This document shows positions 34,753 to 46,372 of a stretch of 64,000 nt of DNA, piece after piece (positions within the stretch are counted from its first letter, which is position 1; each line of letters starts with the position of its first letter). The stretch is from contig NC_092591.1 of assembly GCF_047663525.1 (NCBI RefSeq), forward strand, positions 27,995,001-28,059,000. Direction: 5' to 3'. The translations under genes were made by a program, and so were the position numbers. Under the pieces are notes generated by a model. The model did not search any database, was not told the DNA's origin, and saw nothing but the letters and a program-made list of their open reading frames with translations. The DNA comes from Anas platyrhynchos (taxonomy: Eukaryota; Chordata; Aves; Anseriformes; Anatidae).

Positions 34753-36363
34753 TCAGTTGACTGACCACCCCGATGCCGTTCGGTTAAAGCTCCTGGTGTG
34801 CTCCTTGGCTCCTCGGGGTCCGTACCGGCCCACCTCGAACACGGTGCTGATCCTCGCCATGGGTTTGGCAGCCAGCTCTCTGAGTTTCCGGGCGTCAAAG
34901 CGTGGCTTGTGTAGAAGGATGGGCAGGCGGCGGGGAAGGAAGAAGCTTGCTTCTTTCTGCGCTTTCTTCTCTTCTGCTTGCTGCTTCCTCTCCTTGTTGA
35001 CTGTCATCTGGTATAAAATAGCATCCCACATCCTCATGGCTCTCGATTTAAATGGTCTGATGTCTCGACTGATGACTTCTTGAGAGCTGTCCTTCTTGTT
35101 CCCTTCCTCCTGCCCCGGCTTTTCTGTCTCAGGCTCGGGGAAGCTGGGTGTTTCTGGCTGCACCATCAAGTGCTTCCTGAGGCGATGCCAGCCATCAGCC
35201 CCAGGTCTTGCTGCTTCCCCTGATGCTGCTGCTGGCTCTGCTTTGAGGGGAGGGCTGGTGTTGGGTAAGCTGGGGGCTGGCTGGGGGTGCATGGCATGTT
35301 CTGCCTTTGTGTCTGCAGGTGTGGCCCCTGTGCTGTCAGCTCGGGCAGGGCTTTCTGTTTCTGGGTGTGCTGGCCTCCAGGGAGTGCTGGGTGTTGATGG
35401 TTTTAAGCTCTCACTGTCTGCCTCAGGCAATTCAGGAGCTCTCTCTGATCCAGGTATTTCTGTGTCACTTCCATGGGCTGTAACTTCATGGGAGTGGGCA
35501 TCAGAGGTGCTGGGTTTGGGCAAGGGGGCTGTAGTGGGCTCTTGAGGAGAGGCAGGTCTGGGAGTGTGGTGAGGGGGCTCTGCCTCTGCAGCAGCAGGAA
35601 GGGGGGGCTCCAGTGTGGGAGCCGGGGCCTTGCTGTCATCAAGCGGTGCAGGTATCTGCCCTGGAGATGGTTCAGATGCTGGAGGAGAAGACCTTTGTTC
35701 TTCACTGCTGGTGGTTGCTTGGGTCTGGCTTGTTGGTGTCTTGGCCCTGGGTGCCTTGACGCTGCGGAAATAAGTGTGCACCTTGGTGACGTAGGTAACC
35801 TCCGGTGCCCTTTCTTCGTGGGGCGTGCTGGAAGGAGGAGGCTGGGGGACAATGAGTATGGAAGGGTTGTCTGGGGCAGGAAGGTGGGCATCCGGGCCTC
35901 CGGGCTGCTGCGGGGTCTGGGGAGCACCTGGCCTGTGTGGAGGGGGCTCGGCTGGTGGGGTTGTGAACCTGAGGTGCTCAGCGATGCGCCTCTGCTCCGT
36001 GACCTTCAGGGCGAAAGGCTTGCCCCTCCGGATCGGGGAGGGGACGCGGTGATGGGTGACGGGCCTGACGGAGAGGTGGCTTGTGAGGCTGGTGCAGGCA
36101 GGAGCTGAAGCTTCGGGGGTCTCTGTGGGGGGAAGGCTGTCGTGCTCCAGGTCAGAGCTGGCCTCGTTCACGGGGGAGAGGCTGGACCGAAAGGACTTGG
36201 ATTGCTCTGCAGCTAGCAGGGCGTTCTTCTTGGCTGCCTTCTTCAGCAGCTGCTGGAGCCGCAGGTTGTCCTTGCGGGGCTTTGGGAGCGTGGGAGGGGG
36301 GGAGAGGTGGTGGCGAGTGGGAGCAGGCTGGACGGAGGATGAGACTGTGATCAACATTGTCAT
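34753..36363 (-). CDS. PRR33: PRR33-like proline-rich protein (536 aa, single coding exon)
   Basis: One open frame of 536 codons runs on the minus strand from ATG at 36363 to TGA at 34753-34755. Its place and orientation between LSP1 and TNNT3 match mammalian PRR33. Residues 22-60 carry a Pro-Lys stretch then a basic helix (KPRKDNLRLQQLLKKAAKK) and SFRSSLSPVNEAS. Residues 95-135 hold RVPSPIRRGKPFALKVTEQR. Residues 188-205 hold EVTYVTKVHTYFRSVKAPR. The middle third is low-complexity Pro/Ser/Thr/Glu. The last 110 residues are basic and conserved-looking, with IRPFKSRAMRMWDAILYQMT, HKPRFDARKLRELAAKP, and the end TASGWSVN. No signal peptide or membrane segment is seen. Function is not established; disorder with short conserved motifs suggests a scaffold. 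The ATG is preceded by CCTTCCAG|GAG on the minus strand, so a 5' UTR intron is likely. A second ATG lies two codons in. Confidence 0.85.
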   Translation of the reverse strand: MTMLITVSSSVQPAPTRHHLSPPPTLPKPRKDNLRLQQLLKKAAKKNALLAAEQSKSFRSSLSPVNEASSDLEHDSLPPTETPEASAPACTSLTSHLSVRPVTHHRVPSPIRRGKPFALKVTEQRRIAEHLRFTTPPAEPPPHRPGAPQTPQQPGGPDAHLPAPDNPSILIVPQPPPSSTPHEERAPEVTYVTKVHTYFRSVKAPRAKTPTSQTQATTSSEEQRSSPPASEPSPGQIPAPLDDSKAPAPTLEPPLPAAAEAEPPHHTPRPASPQEPTTAPLPKPSTSDAHSHEVTAHGSDTEIPGSERAPELPEADSESLKPSTPSTPWRPAHPETESPARADSTGATPADTKAEHAMHPQPAPSLPNTSPPLKAEPAAASGEAARPGADGWHRLRKHLMVQPETPSFPEPETEKPGQEEGNKKDSSQEVISRDIRPFKSRAMRMWDAILYQMTVNKERKQQAEEKKAQKEASFFLPRRLPILLHKPRFDARKLRELAAKPMARISTVFEVGRYGPRGAKEHTRSFNRTASGWSVN

Positions 36364-39300
36364 CTCCTGGAAGGAAGCACAAAGCTTAGGGTAGACGTGG
36401 GCTCACCCCTGGGCTAATGCTTCCTGGGGTGCAAGTTGGGAATGTCTCATAGTTTTCCAAATCCCAGCTATTAATACCCTGACACGGTGCTGTGTGCAGC
36501 AGGGCAGCCATAAACTGCGTGTGTCACTTGAGGCCAAGTCAATACCGGCTTTGATTTCAGCTGGCAGAAGGGCATCTCTGCGAAAGGCAGGATTAAAAAA
36601 GCTGAGCTTATCTGGTGGGAAAGTGCCTTGTCATAATGCTAGCTCTAGCATTTCCTTGCTGTGGCAGCCTCCTTTATTTGCACTCATTAGTCTTTAAGAC
36701 AAAACCTAGTTTTTCCTTTCTGTTAAGGAGCACTGCTTCTGTCCTCCCAGTACAACATTTTCCAGCAAAACAGAAATAGGCTGTGGTCTGGACAGGGTCT
36801 CCTTTCTAGTGGCAATCACACCTGGAACCCCTTCAACTGAAACTGCTGCTCGTGGCAGAATGCAGAGCTGCTCTCCCAGCTCTCTGCCACCAGCTCACTG
36901 GAGCAGCACTTTGCTGCTGCTGCTGTTCCCTTTCTGCTGAGCCCTGTGCGGACTCGCTGTGCTGGGGGCAGCAAGGTAAACCTAGTCCCAGTTCTCCTCT
37001 TTCTCCTTCTCAGCAAGGCTGGGGAACACCAACCACCCAGCCTCAACTATTTGGCAGCTCCCAGAAAGAAATGTGACTCTGCCCTGGCTCTCTCTCAGTG
37101 CAGAGTTGCTGAGTTTTGCTATGAAATGAAGCATAAATCACCGAGCCCTTTAATCCCCAGTGCTGGATACAGCTGAGCATCCTGAAACAAGGAAGAGACA
37201 GGGTGATGTCAGGGCTGCCCAGAGGGGCTATTGCATGTGCTCTGCTTAGTGGGATTGCAGCCTGAGCATCAGTCCTAAGGCACAGGGTGTAGCGTGATAC
37301 CACGGTGCAGAACTGCCCCTAAATAAAGCTCTCAGAGTGGAATGGATATTTGTGCTTGCGCACCTGGTGTTGCCTTTGGGCTCATGGAAGCTCATCCACA
37401 CTGAGCAGATGATGCATTTGCCAAAACAGTTCCTGGAGGAGGGGAAAGGAGGATGACTCTTCCAAAAAAAAAAAAAAAAAAAAGAGGGAGGGGGTGAAAG
37501 GTAAGAGAAGCACCAAAGAGGTGTCATGTGGACGAGCTGCCCTCCAAAGCAGAAGCTGTGCTGGGCATGGGCTGGGCAGCACCTAGCAAGCAGTGCTCTG
37601 CTCCCAGCTGGTGCGTTTATTTCAGCTGCAGCTATGAGAAACCTCCCAGCATTTTGGCGAGGGGGCTTGAGGGGATTTGGGCAAGCTGGGGTGACAACTG
37701 TTGAGCATTCCCAGCAGCTTATCAACTTCATGCCTTAGGCACAAGGCTGGGATTAGGATCTGCACTGTTTCCAAGAGCTGCTCCTGGAAACAAGTGTGTG
37801 ATGGCCCCAAAAAAGGCTGAGAGCCCACTCCATCATATACCTTCTCTTTTCCCCAGCACTGTAGGTATTATGTGTGTGTTTTTCTGGGTCAGAAAGCCAA
37901 AAAGCCTCAGTTGGAGGGGTTGTACTTGCTGTTCAATGCTGTTCTGGTTCTGTTTGCACAGGAATTGGAAACTGCTTGGGTCATTATTATCTGCTGCAGT
38001 ATGAACTAGTACACTTGTCTGATGTTAGGATGGATTGTGGAATGATTTCATCCATCCCAGGTTAATGTGGTCCCATGAACAGCATACCTTACAAGATGAT
38101 CTGTGGTCTAGCAGCATTGCTAAGCCAGAATTTTAAGGTTGAACTGCTCAGGCTTGCTGTGTTGTGAATACTAAAGAGGCAGGGCAATGAACTTCCCAAT
38201 GACTGATCAGCTCTGAGTGCTCTTGTCCTATGGACTGCTGCATCCCAGAAAAATGTGGCTTCTCACATGGGTAAAAGGGCAAGATCTGGGTCTTGCTGCA
38301 AACTGTGCCAGATCCTAGAGAGGAAGGCATGGGGGGTGGGGTGTGTGTGTATAAATTTAGGTATAGTGCACATGCACCAAGAAAACTCTTCTAACAGAAG
38401 TTAGGCTGGCTTGTGCCCTGTGACCTCAGGATCTCTAGTCTCTGCTCTTAAGATCACTCTTGCTTCTGTCTCAGCATCCCTCTAGCTTGGCACCTGCTGT
38501 GCTGTGGGTATTAGAGAGCCCTAATGGTTGATGAGGTCTATGGCATGTCTGTGTGTTTGGATAGAGACGCAGCGAGATGTGATGAGGCAGCAGAAGGAAG
38601 CCAGCTCTTAATTTGTTTGCCTCCCCTGTCATGCTTGGCTTTGTCTGAGTCTCCTTCAGAGCTTTGTGCGCTAGGGAGAAATCCTGCAACCAGCAAGGCT
38701 TGTGAGCGGCTTCCCCCTGGCTGCACAACGAAGCAAATGCGAAAGGAAAGACAGCTTTGCTTGCTTGCCAGCAGGAAGGCCAGAGCTTAAAACCTGGGGA
38801 CGGAGGGGAAACATACTGCTTGGGTGGGCTTGTGATGAGCTGGAAAGAAACATAGCTGGAAACTGAGTCGAGAAGCTTTTAAGGGGTTAATCTGGTCTGC
38901 TCTTGGTCGACCACCCCTGGACCCCAACCTGGGACCAGAAGGGAGTGTCTCGGTGTGGAGGAGCCATCCATCACTGGCAGACAAGGCATTAGTGTGCCGG
39001 GTCCCTCGGCAGCGCCAGCTGTCCCACATGGAGCAGACTGGGAGCTGCAGGAACCCGATACGGCCACAGATGGTCCTGGGCAGAGCTGCGGCTGCCGGGG
39101 GCTGCAGGAACGTGCTCTGTGCTCCAGTGGCTTTGGGCTTGGAAGGGAACCTGCTAATGGCCTCCTGGGGTGGAGGAGGCTGGTGGGAGTGTGCCCTTCC
39201 CTCTGCCTGGGCAGTCGTGACCTCTGCTGGGCGTCAGCTGGGGCAGCCAAGCCCTGGATGCAGGGATGCTCAGGGCTGCAGCTCCACCACCCTGCTCAGC

Positions 39301-41999
39301 TCCTGCCCTGCCACGTAGTACAGCTGGCTGCCCTGCAGTGCAAAAGCTTTTATGGGTAGCAAAGTGGTTTGCAGGGCTCTGAAAACAAGTGGGAGAAAGC
39401 CACCTTTAATTGCTAGACAAAACACAGCCCTGCCACAAGCATGCTTAAACTTTTTGTTCTCTTGTTTTACAGCTGAGCTTGGTCCTGGCTCGATGCAATC
39501 CTCAATGCCACTATTTCCTCTGCTCCACAGAAGATAATGAAAGGATGTTTCTCTTCTCCTCCTGCCTGATGTCGGTCTGCCTCAGTACAGCCTGACTCTC
39601 CTTTTGGGGTGTGAGCAATGCCCTGTGCTGCCTCCGTCTGGATGCAAGGAACGAGATCAGCTGGCAAAACCAATCCCTGTTTTAACCTCCTATGTGACTC
39701 TTTGGCTTTTTTTATTATTATTGTTAAATCTGTCTCCCCTATGGAGAAGGGAGGCTGTGGCTCTGCTCCCTCCTTTCTCAAGTGATGGAAGAGGAGGAGC
39801 TGCTGTCCTGCCCAGCCAGCAAGGCTTCTGCTGCATGGTGAACCACTTCTGACTCTTGGTGGCTGGCTGGGTGCTGGGAGAGAGGGGGGAACTCACGAGA
39901 AATCCAGTGAGAACTGGTGCGTGAAAGGCTTGTGATGGGCAGGAACCCCATGTCACCCCATGGGTGAAACTTTCCCCTGTTTACAGCATAGCCTCTGCAA
40001 CATCTGCTTCAAGCATCTTCCATCTCTGTGTGTATGTCAAATTATATTTGACTTAATCCTGGTTTTTTGATAATCCCATTTTTTGATCGTCCTTTAATCA
40101 CAGTCAAGTAGCCGTGCTGCAGTGTTCCTGCCACTTCTCCACCTTGACAGTGGCAGCACCAGCTTTGTCTCAAAAAGCTGAGCCTTCTCTCCATGTCTGT
40201 CATGGATGTGAGGTCTCCTTGTCCAGGTGAGGAATGCTGGTTGCTGGCATCATCTCCCTTCTCTCAGGAAGGGATTTGCTTGAGCCCCCAAGCTAGCGAA
40301 CAAACAATTGAAATCTCTTCTGAATGTAAAAGGTGTTGGGCACACTGACAACTTGCATGCTGTGCTCCTGTGGAAGGGCAGGAGATATGGGAAATGGCAG
40401 CTTCTCTTATGCTGGGGGCCACCAAGGTGAAATGGCATCCTCGTGAGTTGTTGGCAGAGGTCAGGGCTTGCTGTAGACATGGGGAAAATGAGCCCCTGAA
40501 GTGTGGCACTCTGATTTCCAGGCCTCAGCTCTGTAAGCCAGCTCCTGAGCTCTCCCATGTCTTCATACATGGTGTTAGCACACCCCTGCCCCTTTCTTTA
40601 AAGTCTTATTCCTGTCCTCTTCTCACAAAGGCTCTCAACATAATTTTGCAATTTGCTTCTGCCCTCCTGGAGGAAGGGCAGCCTCTCTCTCCTCCTGCAT
40701 CAGTTTGCTTTCTGCTTAAATTTATGGCATGTCCTGGATTACTTTTTTTTGTAAGCATTTAATAAAATTTGAGGAAGATGTTGTAACAATGCGAACTCTG
40801 AGGATTTTGTTGATGTAGGAATTCCTGCAGCAAAGCTGGTCTCAAAACCCCTGCAACTCCCTTCCTGAGCAGAAATTGGAGGAAAAGAGACATCAGGCTG
40901 AGTGACAAGATGAAATGAGCTTGCTACATGCTGGAAAAACATGCTTTTCCTGGGCCTGCTCTGTTTAAGAGATTATTGCCTTGCTGTTTTCCCTGTTACT
41001 GGGGGGGATGACTTAGGATGGGATGAGTGGTGTTTGGGTGAGAGGTGGAGTGGCATGCTTTCCAGAGCCATCAGCAAGGAGAAGCAGAAAGCTCAGCTGC
41101 CCAGCTAATAGACCTGAGAAATCAGGCTTCAGCCAAAGTCACTGGAGAAGTCAGCTATAAAAATCCCCTGCAGCCTGCTCACACAGCTGAGATGAGGCCG
41201 ATGTAGCTGTCTGCGTGGGCGCCCAGCCCTTCAGTGAGCTGCCTGCCCTATCTGCAACCGTCTAATGAAAAACCTCTTATGGAGGTGACCTTGTAGGTAA
41301 TAGCACTTCTGTCATGTATGGACAGCGCCTAGCCTGCACTACCCTTTTTTTGCTTTTTTTGCTACTACCTATTTTGCTTTCTAAAAATGTTCAGAGTAGG
41401 AATCCTCTGATTTCACTTTATTTTTTTTTCTGTACAAGAAAGCCTTCCTGTTGTCACCTTGTTGCCTACTGATATCCCTCAGCCCCCTCTGTCCTCTGCT
41501 TCAGCTCCTCAGGGAGGCCGAAATTTGAGGAGCCATGGCCAGCGTCTGGCCACATCTTTGTTCCTTCCACACATCCTCTGCTGAGCTGTGACTTCCAAGT
41601 GAGGCCAGAGCAGTAGCAGTGCGGTGTATGAAGATGTCCCTGCCTGAGGTGAAAGCCACCCTGTGGGGGTGTAGAGGGCTCACAGCACTTTGTTTTGACT
41701 CCATCCTGCAGCTGGCAGGAGGGAAGAACAGCCACAAACTGAGATTCTCCTGCCAGCACGGCGAGTGTGGAAAAGCCCTGGAGTGTGCTTGTATGAGATA
41801 GCTCTGAAATGAAGCTGCAGCAGCGTGCTACTTGTCTTGTTCTGTAGCAGGCTTTAGGGCTGCTTTTTTTTTCAGTTTGCTTTACCAGATAATTCTATGT
41901 GAGAGATGGGATTGAAAAGCACTGCCCATAACCATCGCAATGCCTATTTCCTGCAGCGTTTGAACTTGGGGAAAGCTTAGCTGATGGAAAACTGGAGTC

Positions 42000-42031
42000 T
42001 CTTCTGGATGTAATGTCTTCTGGATGTAATG
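42000..42031 (+). repeat. Tandem duplication of a 16-mer
   Basis: TCTTCTGGATGTAATG occurs twice in succession, followed by a partial third unit (TCTTC). Confidence 0.9.
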
Positions 42032-43689
42032 TCTTCATTGTGCTTGTCCTGCCTCAAAACCAGGGGCTTGACTACTTCTGCTTCTCTTTCCAGGTACAGG
42101 ATAAGTATAGGCCTGTTTTATGACTGTCCTTATGAGTATATGCTGGCTAATTAACAGATCTCTGCTCACTGCTTGCTTGCGGCTCCCAGTGAGGTGTTGG
42201 ACACCAGGGTCTAAAGTTTCCTTGAAATGTGCCTGCTCTCTGAAGGAAAGGTCAGGGTCTGAGGCACCTGGGCCTGAATGTCAGAGCTTCGCCTCCCACT
42301 ACCACCTCAGGGAAGGGAAATAAACAAGCCTGAAGAGCAGGGCATCTATAAATAATGAGATGGCAGCTGATCGGCTGCAGAATAAGACTCTGAGGTGGCT
42401 TATTCCTATCTCTTGCCAGCTCAACACACTTTCCCTAATGCCTTTATTTAAAAAAAAAAAAAAAAAGTAAATAAAGAATGGATCTGACAGTGACAAAAAA
42501 TAAGTTAGATTTAGCACTTGCTTAAAAATGATGGACCTCTTACAAGGATCCTGATGATGGTAACAAGACAGACCATGGGTGATTTCCTTGGGGTTTTTGC
42601 ATTGGGTCTCCAGAGGGTTGTGGTGGTGGTGGAGTAGTTTGTTTTAGATCATAAATTTCAGGAAGGTGCTTAATCTCTTCATTACTTGAAGTGACAGTGG
42701 TTTAGTGATGCTAATGACATGCACTTTTTGTCCTTCAAAGAAGGACTTGGGGCTTTCAGGAGTGAGGGGAAGAACAGAGGGAGGCTGGAAATACCTCAGG
42801 GGAAAACTTAATTGGGATTTCTGTGAGTAAGCACTTTAAAGCATGAAAGCAGCAGAGTGTGAGTGTAATTACTGAACTAAAGGTGCTTGGCTGGGCTAGG
42901 AGCCTCACTCGCCTCCTCCAGGGATGGCCCAAAACAGCAGATACTGGTCCTGGCCCTCGCCCTGCTACTTGGGCCTCATCCTTGCTATCAGGCTGCCTCC
43001 TCCACTGAGGGGTAAATAGCCTGAAACCAAGAGCCTAGATATGTCTCAAATTGCCCAGCCTCTTTCTTTACCTTTAGAAAGACATCTAGCCTGGCTTTAG
43101 GGCATGCATGGACGATCTACTGAATCCCACGGGTGTCCAAGGCAGACAGAGCGAGCACACCTCTCAGAGCAAACAGCTGAGTGAGTGATGGAGCAACAAA
43201 CTACTGCAAAAATTGGGAATCAACATCAAGTGAGGAGAGATGAAACTCGGTACTTACTGATGTGTAACTTTTTTCCATCTGCAATCACTTGCATGTTGGG
43301 TGCCTCATGTTTGGTGTACAGGACTAGCAGGTCATCGTTCTTTCAAGATCATTTCAGGTGCTGTTGTCTTGTGATTTTCAGAGCCCTGCAAGTTCAAAAC
43401 ATCATATGGAAAAGAGTATTTACAGTAGCCAATAAATACAGGAGGTTTCTCAAAAATAAAATGAGTCCTTTTTGAAAGCATGAAAGATTCCATTGCCTAA
43501 AATAAGAGTGAAGATGGGCTATCGAGTAACACCATTGCATGCTTCCAGCTTTGGATCTGCAAAGTTTGGCATCTGAGGCACCAGAGAAGTGAAGGGCAGA
43601 TGATGGTGAGGGTGCCAGGATAGATATTCTAGCAGGATAGCTCCAGGCAGTGAAACCAGTTGGAGGTTTTTCAAGTTTGCTGGTCAGAT

Positions 43690-44118
43690 TTACAGTTTTG
43701 AAAAAGTCAGGGTTGCAAAATGCAAATTTTGAAGCTGTGCTTTGATTGTTACTGTCCCTAGAGAGGGAGAGCATGAATCGTGGCTACGTAAGCCCTTGAT
43801 CCTGGCATGATTTGTGCTGTATTCAGGGGTATAAACATGGAAAGTGCAGTGCTGGGAGCAGAGGAGAAGTGGCTTGGAGTTGCTGGATTGGGCAGGTAGC
43901 AATGAATTTTGGTTGGAGGAGCAGGGGAGCTTTTCTGTCACTTGTATCAGCTGTATCCACGCAGATTTGGGGTTAAACCAGTCCTTAGGAGTCACCTTCA
44001 ACCCTGACTCTTCTGCAGGTGTTGAAGGTGCTTGTTGGTCAATAGGATCAAACATCACGCGGACTGGGAAATCTGTGGCCCAGGTGGGCTCCTCTCCTGT
44101 TGGAGGTGAGCTCTCCAT
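43690..44118 (-). other. Unassigned minus-strand frame between PRR33 and TNNT3
   Basis: An ATG-initiated frame of 142 codons reading MESSPPTGEEPTWATDFPVR, then VMFDPIDQQAPSTPAEESG and TPKDWFNPKSAW. A second minus frame at 44542-44838 includes MEDTSTPSPLPNPIGRRI. Composition is protein-like, but no family, promoter or splice pattern was recognised. As upstream minus-strand sequence it could hold PRR33 5' exons. Confidence 0.2.
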
Positions 44119-45616
44119 TTGCTTTTTCCATCTCTACCTCTCTGACGAATAGTGAAATTGTGCCTGTCTCTGCACTGACCCGTGGAAAGATTTGGGGTGG
44201 ATGCTCAGTCCTGCATGCAAGTACCTTAATGCACTTAATTCCTTCTTGGCTGATGACTTTAACATCTCAAAAATGCCACTGTCTTTTAGGAATGCTAATG
44301 ACTTTGTGCATCTCTAATGCTGAAAACATTGCTGGGAAAAACAAACAAATGAGAAAACCAATAACAGCCAGAGGCAATCCAACTGGAAACTTAGGAAAAC
44401 AAACAAACAAAACAACAAAAAATCAACGAAAACCACTTTATGAATAAGAAAACTTAAATAGAATTTAAAAACGCCTAAGGACACATTGTACTGTGCTCTG
44501 CTACTGTCACCACTGAAACCAGACGACCCTAATAAGTGCATTCACAGCAGGCGCTGTATGAACGATGCACAAGGTTGGTTTGCATTTGCATCTGATGCTG
44601 AAGTAAGAGGTCTTTGGATCCATCCCTGTTTATTTTGCAAGCATGCAGAGTTTTCCCCTCTGGCAGGCTTAGAGGGGGATGAGATGGAGCAGATTCTCCT
44701 ACCGATGGGGTTTGGCAGAGGGGATGGCGTGCTAGTGTCCTCCATGGAAGTGTTGGTTGAATTCCTCCCTCCTGATGCAGCAGGGAAAACTGTGGTATCA
44801 GGAAGATGGATGCAGACATACATAGGTAGTTTGCTCATTAATATGAGCTTGTTTTTTGCCCTTTATTCTCCTTTTTATACCCCAGAAATATAGAAATGTC
44901 ATGGAGCTACCATCTGAAGAAGGTGTTGGCAGCCTGCAGTTCTCCAGCCACCCTCCAGGATTCAGGTAGGTGAAACAATGCTGCTGCAAATACTTGTTCC
45001 ATCTTCTCTTAAGGAAGGCCCTTGTTTTGTGTGAATGCTCATGAGTTCCTGTAGCCTGGAACCTCCCTCACACCACATAAAGATGCTGCCCTCATCTTTG
45101 TGCTGTCCTGACTGCTACAGCTGCTCTTCATAGATGAAAGTATCAGGTGGGATCTGGGAGCTGGCCTCTGGATCTCTGCTCTCGGCTCTGTTATCTTCCC
45201 TTTCGTTTTTACTGCAGAAACAGAACTGAAAGACTCCTCCCTGAAACACTTGGGATGGGGTTTGGGCATGGCTGTGGAAAAGGCTGGGTATTGGAGTGGA
45301 TTCCTCAAGAGTCACAAGCACTGCCCCAAGGCCTTTCTGGCTAGGATAAGGGAGAGACAAGTAACCAAACAGTACTGAGGTCCCCATCCCAAACACTAAG
45401 CATGGGTGTTAGAGGAGCCCGGGGGAGCCTGGTCTTTGCTTATTCCCTCTGAGTTGTGTTTCACATTCCCCAGGATCCCGTCATCACCGGTAAAATGGCA
45501 GTGGCCTGCTGAGACTTAAATAGAGGAGGTGATTTTAAAGTTTAAGGCTATTCTGATCTCTGCTTGACCTGCTGCATGAAACAGGTTATTGGATTTTACC
45601 CAGGAACAGAAAATAA

Positions 45617-45639
45617 TTAATTATATATATATATATATT
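45617..45639 (+). repeat. (TA)n microsatellite
   Basis: An alternating TA run of about nine units inside AATTAATTATATAT...ATTCT. A second short TA run lies at 50808-50823. Confidence 0.8.
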
Positions 45640-46081
45640 CTGTCCTTTCTCTGAGGCTGCTTGCTTAGTCTCTATATGATCTGTCTTTTTATTGGCAGCT
45701 ACTTCAATTAAATCAGAAAGAGTGTTTCATGCACACAGGGCACCTGCTGTAACCTTGAGCTGCTGATCAAAGCCCCCTGCAGAAATGCTTTCTCTAGGCT
45801 GTGAGAAAGAAGAAAGGGAGGAAACCTGGATAAGAATTTACTTTTCCTTCTCACTTCTCTGACTCCTGCTTCTCACCTGCCTTAAACCATGGTAAAAAGG
45901 TTGATAATTGCAAGTGTCACCAACTAGAAAAACAAACTTCTCACCCCTTCCCCAGTCAGCTCTACAGGTTTTCCTGGATAACTTCAAGTGCTGCAGTGTC
46001 TGTATAAGTGGGCAAGTGTGCCAGAAATGGAAAAAAAGAAAATCTTAATATTTTGGTTTGGAAATATTCAGATAGGACTTC

Positions 46082-46106
46082 GGGGGGGGGGGGGGGGGGG
46101 GGGGGG
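46082..46106 (+). repeat. Run of 25 guanines
   Basis: An unbroken G25 homopolymer between GGACTTC and CAGGGAACT. Such runs are rare, form G-quadruplexes and are often mis-sized in assemblies. Confidence 0.9.
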
Positions 46107-46287
46107 CAGGGAACTAAACCCACCAAAGGAACGTTCTGACTGTGAATGACAGAAGCACACAAGCAAAACTCTTTTTCCTTGCAAGCAGTTTCACTTTGGG
46201 TAACAACCCATTTCAGATACACGAACGTGTCCCTGCAGGCTCCTCTGCAGCCGCAGCATGAGGGTGCAAGTGCAGAACCAGGGGTGA

Positions 46288-46372
46288 GCTTGGCTTGGGA
46301 AGGACCTCAGGAGATCCTCTGGCCAAGCGGGCTCAGCTTTGATACTGGATCGCCTTGCTCAGGGTCAGCAGC
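46288..46372 (-). mobile_element. CR1-type LINE fragment (short)
   Basis: TTGGGAAGGACCTCAGGAGA and TCCTCTGGCCAAG followed by CTTGCTCAGGGTCAG resemble the inverted CR1 3' consensus (GGAAGGGACCTCTGGAGATCATCTxGTCCAA). It is about 85 nt and eroded. Confidence 0.5.

Noticed and set aside
35473..36108. 211-codon plus-strand frame opposite PRR33
   Set aside because: It is the antisense shadow of a GC-rich coding exon and is Gly/Arg/Cys-biased without recognisable motifs.
41155..41164. TATA-like CTATAAAAAT as a promoter
   Set aside because: No exon, donor or reading frame follows; a bare TATA word is expected by chance.
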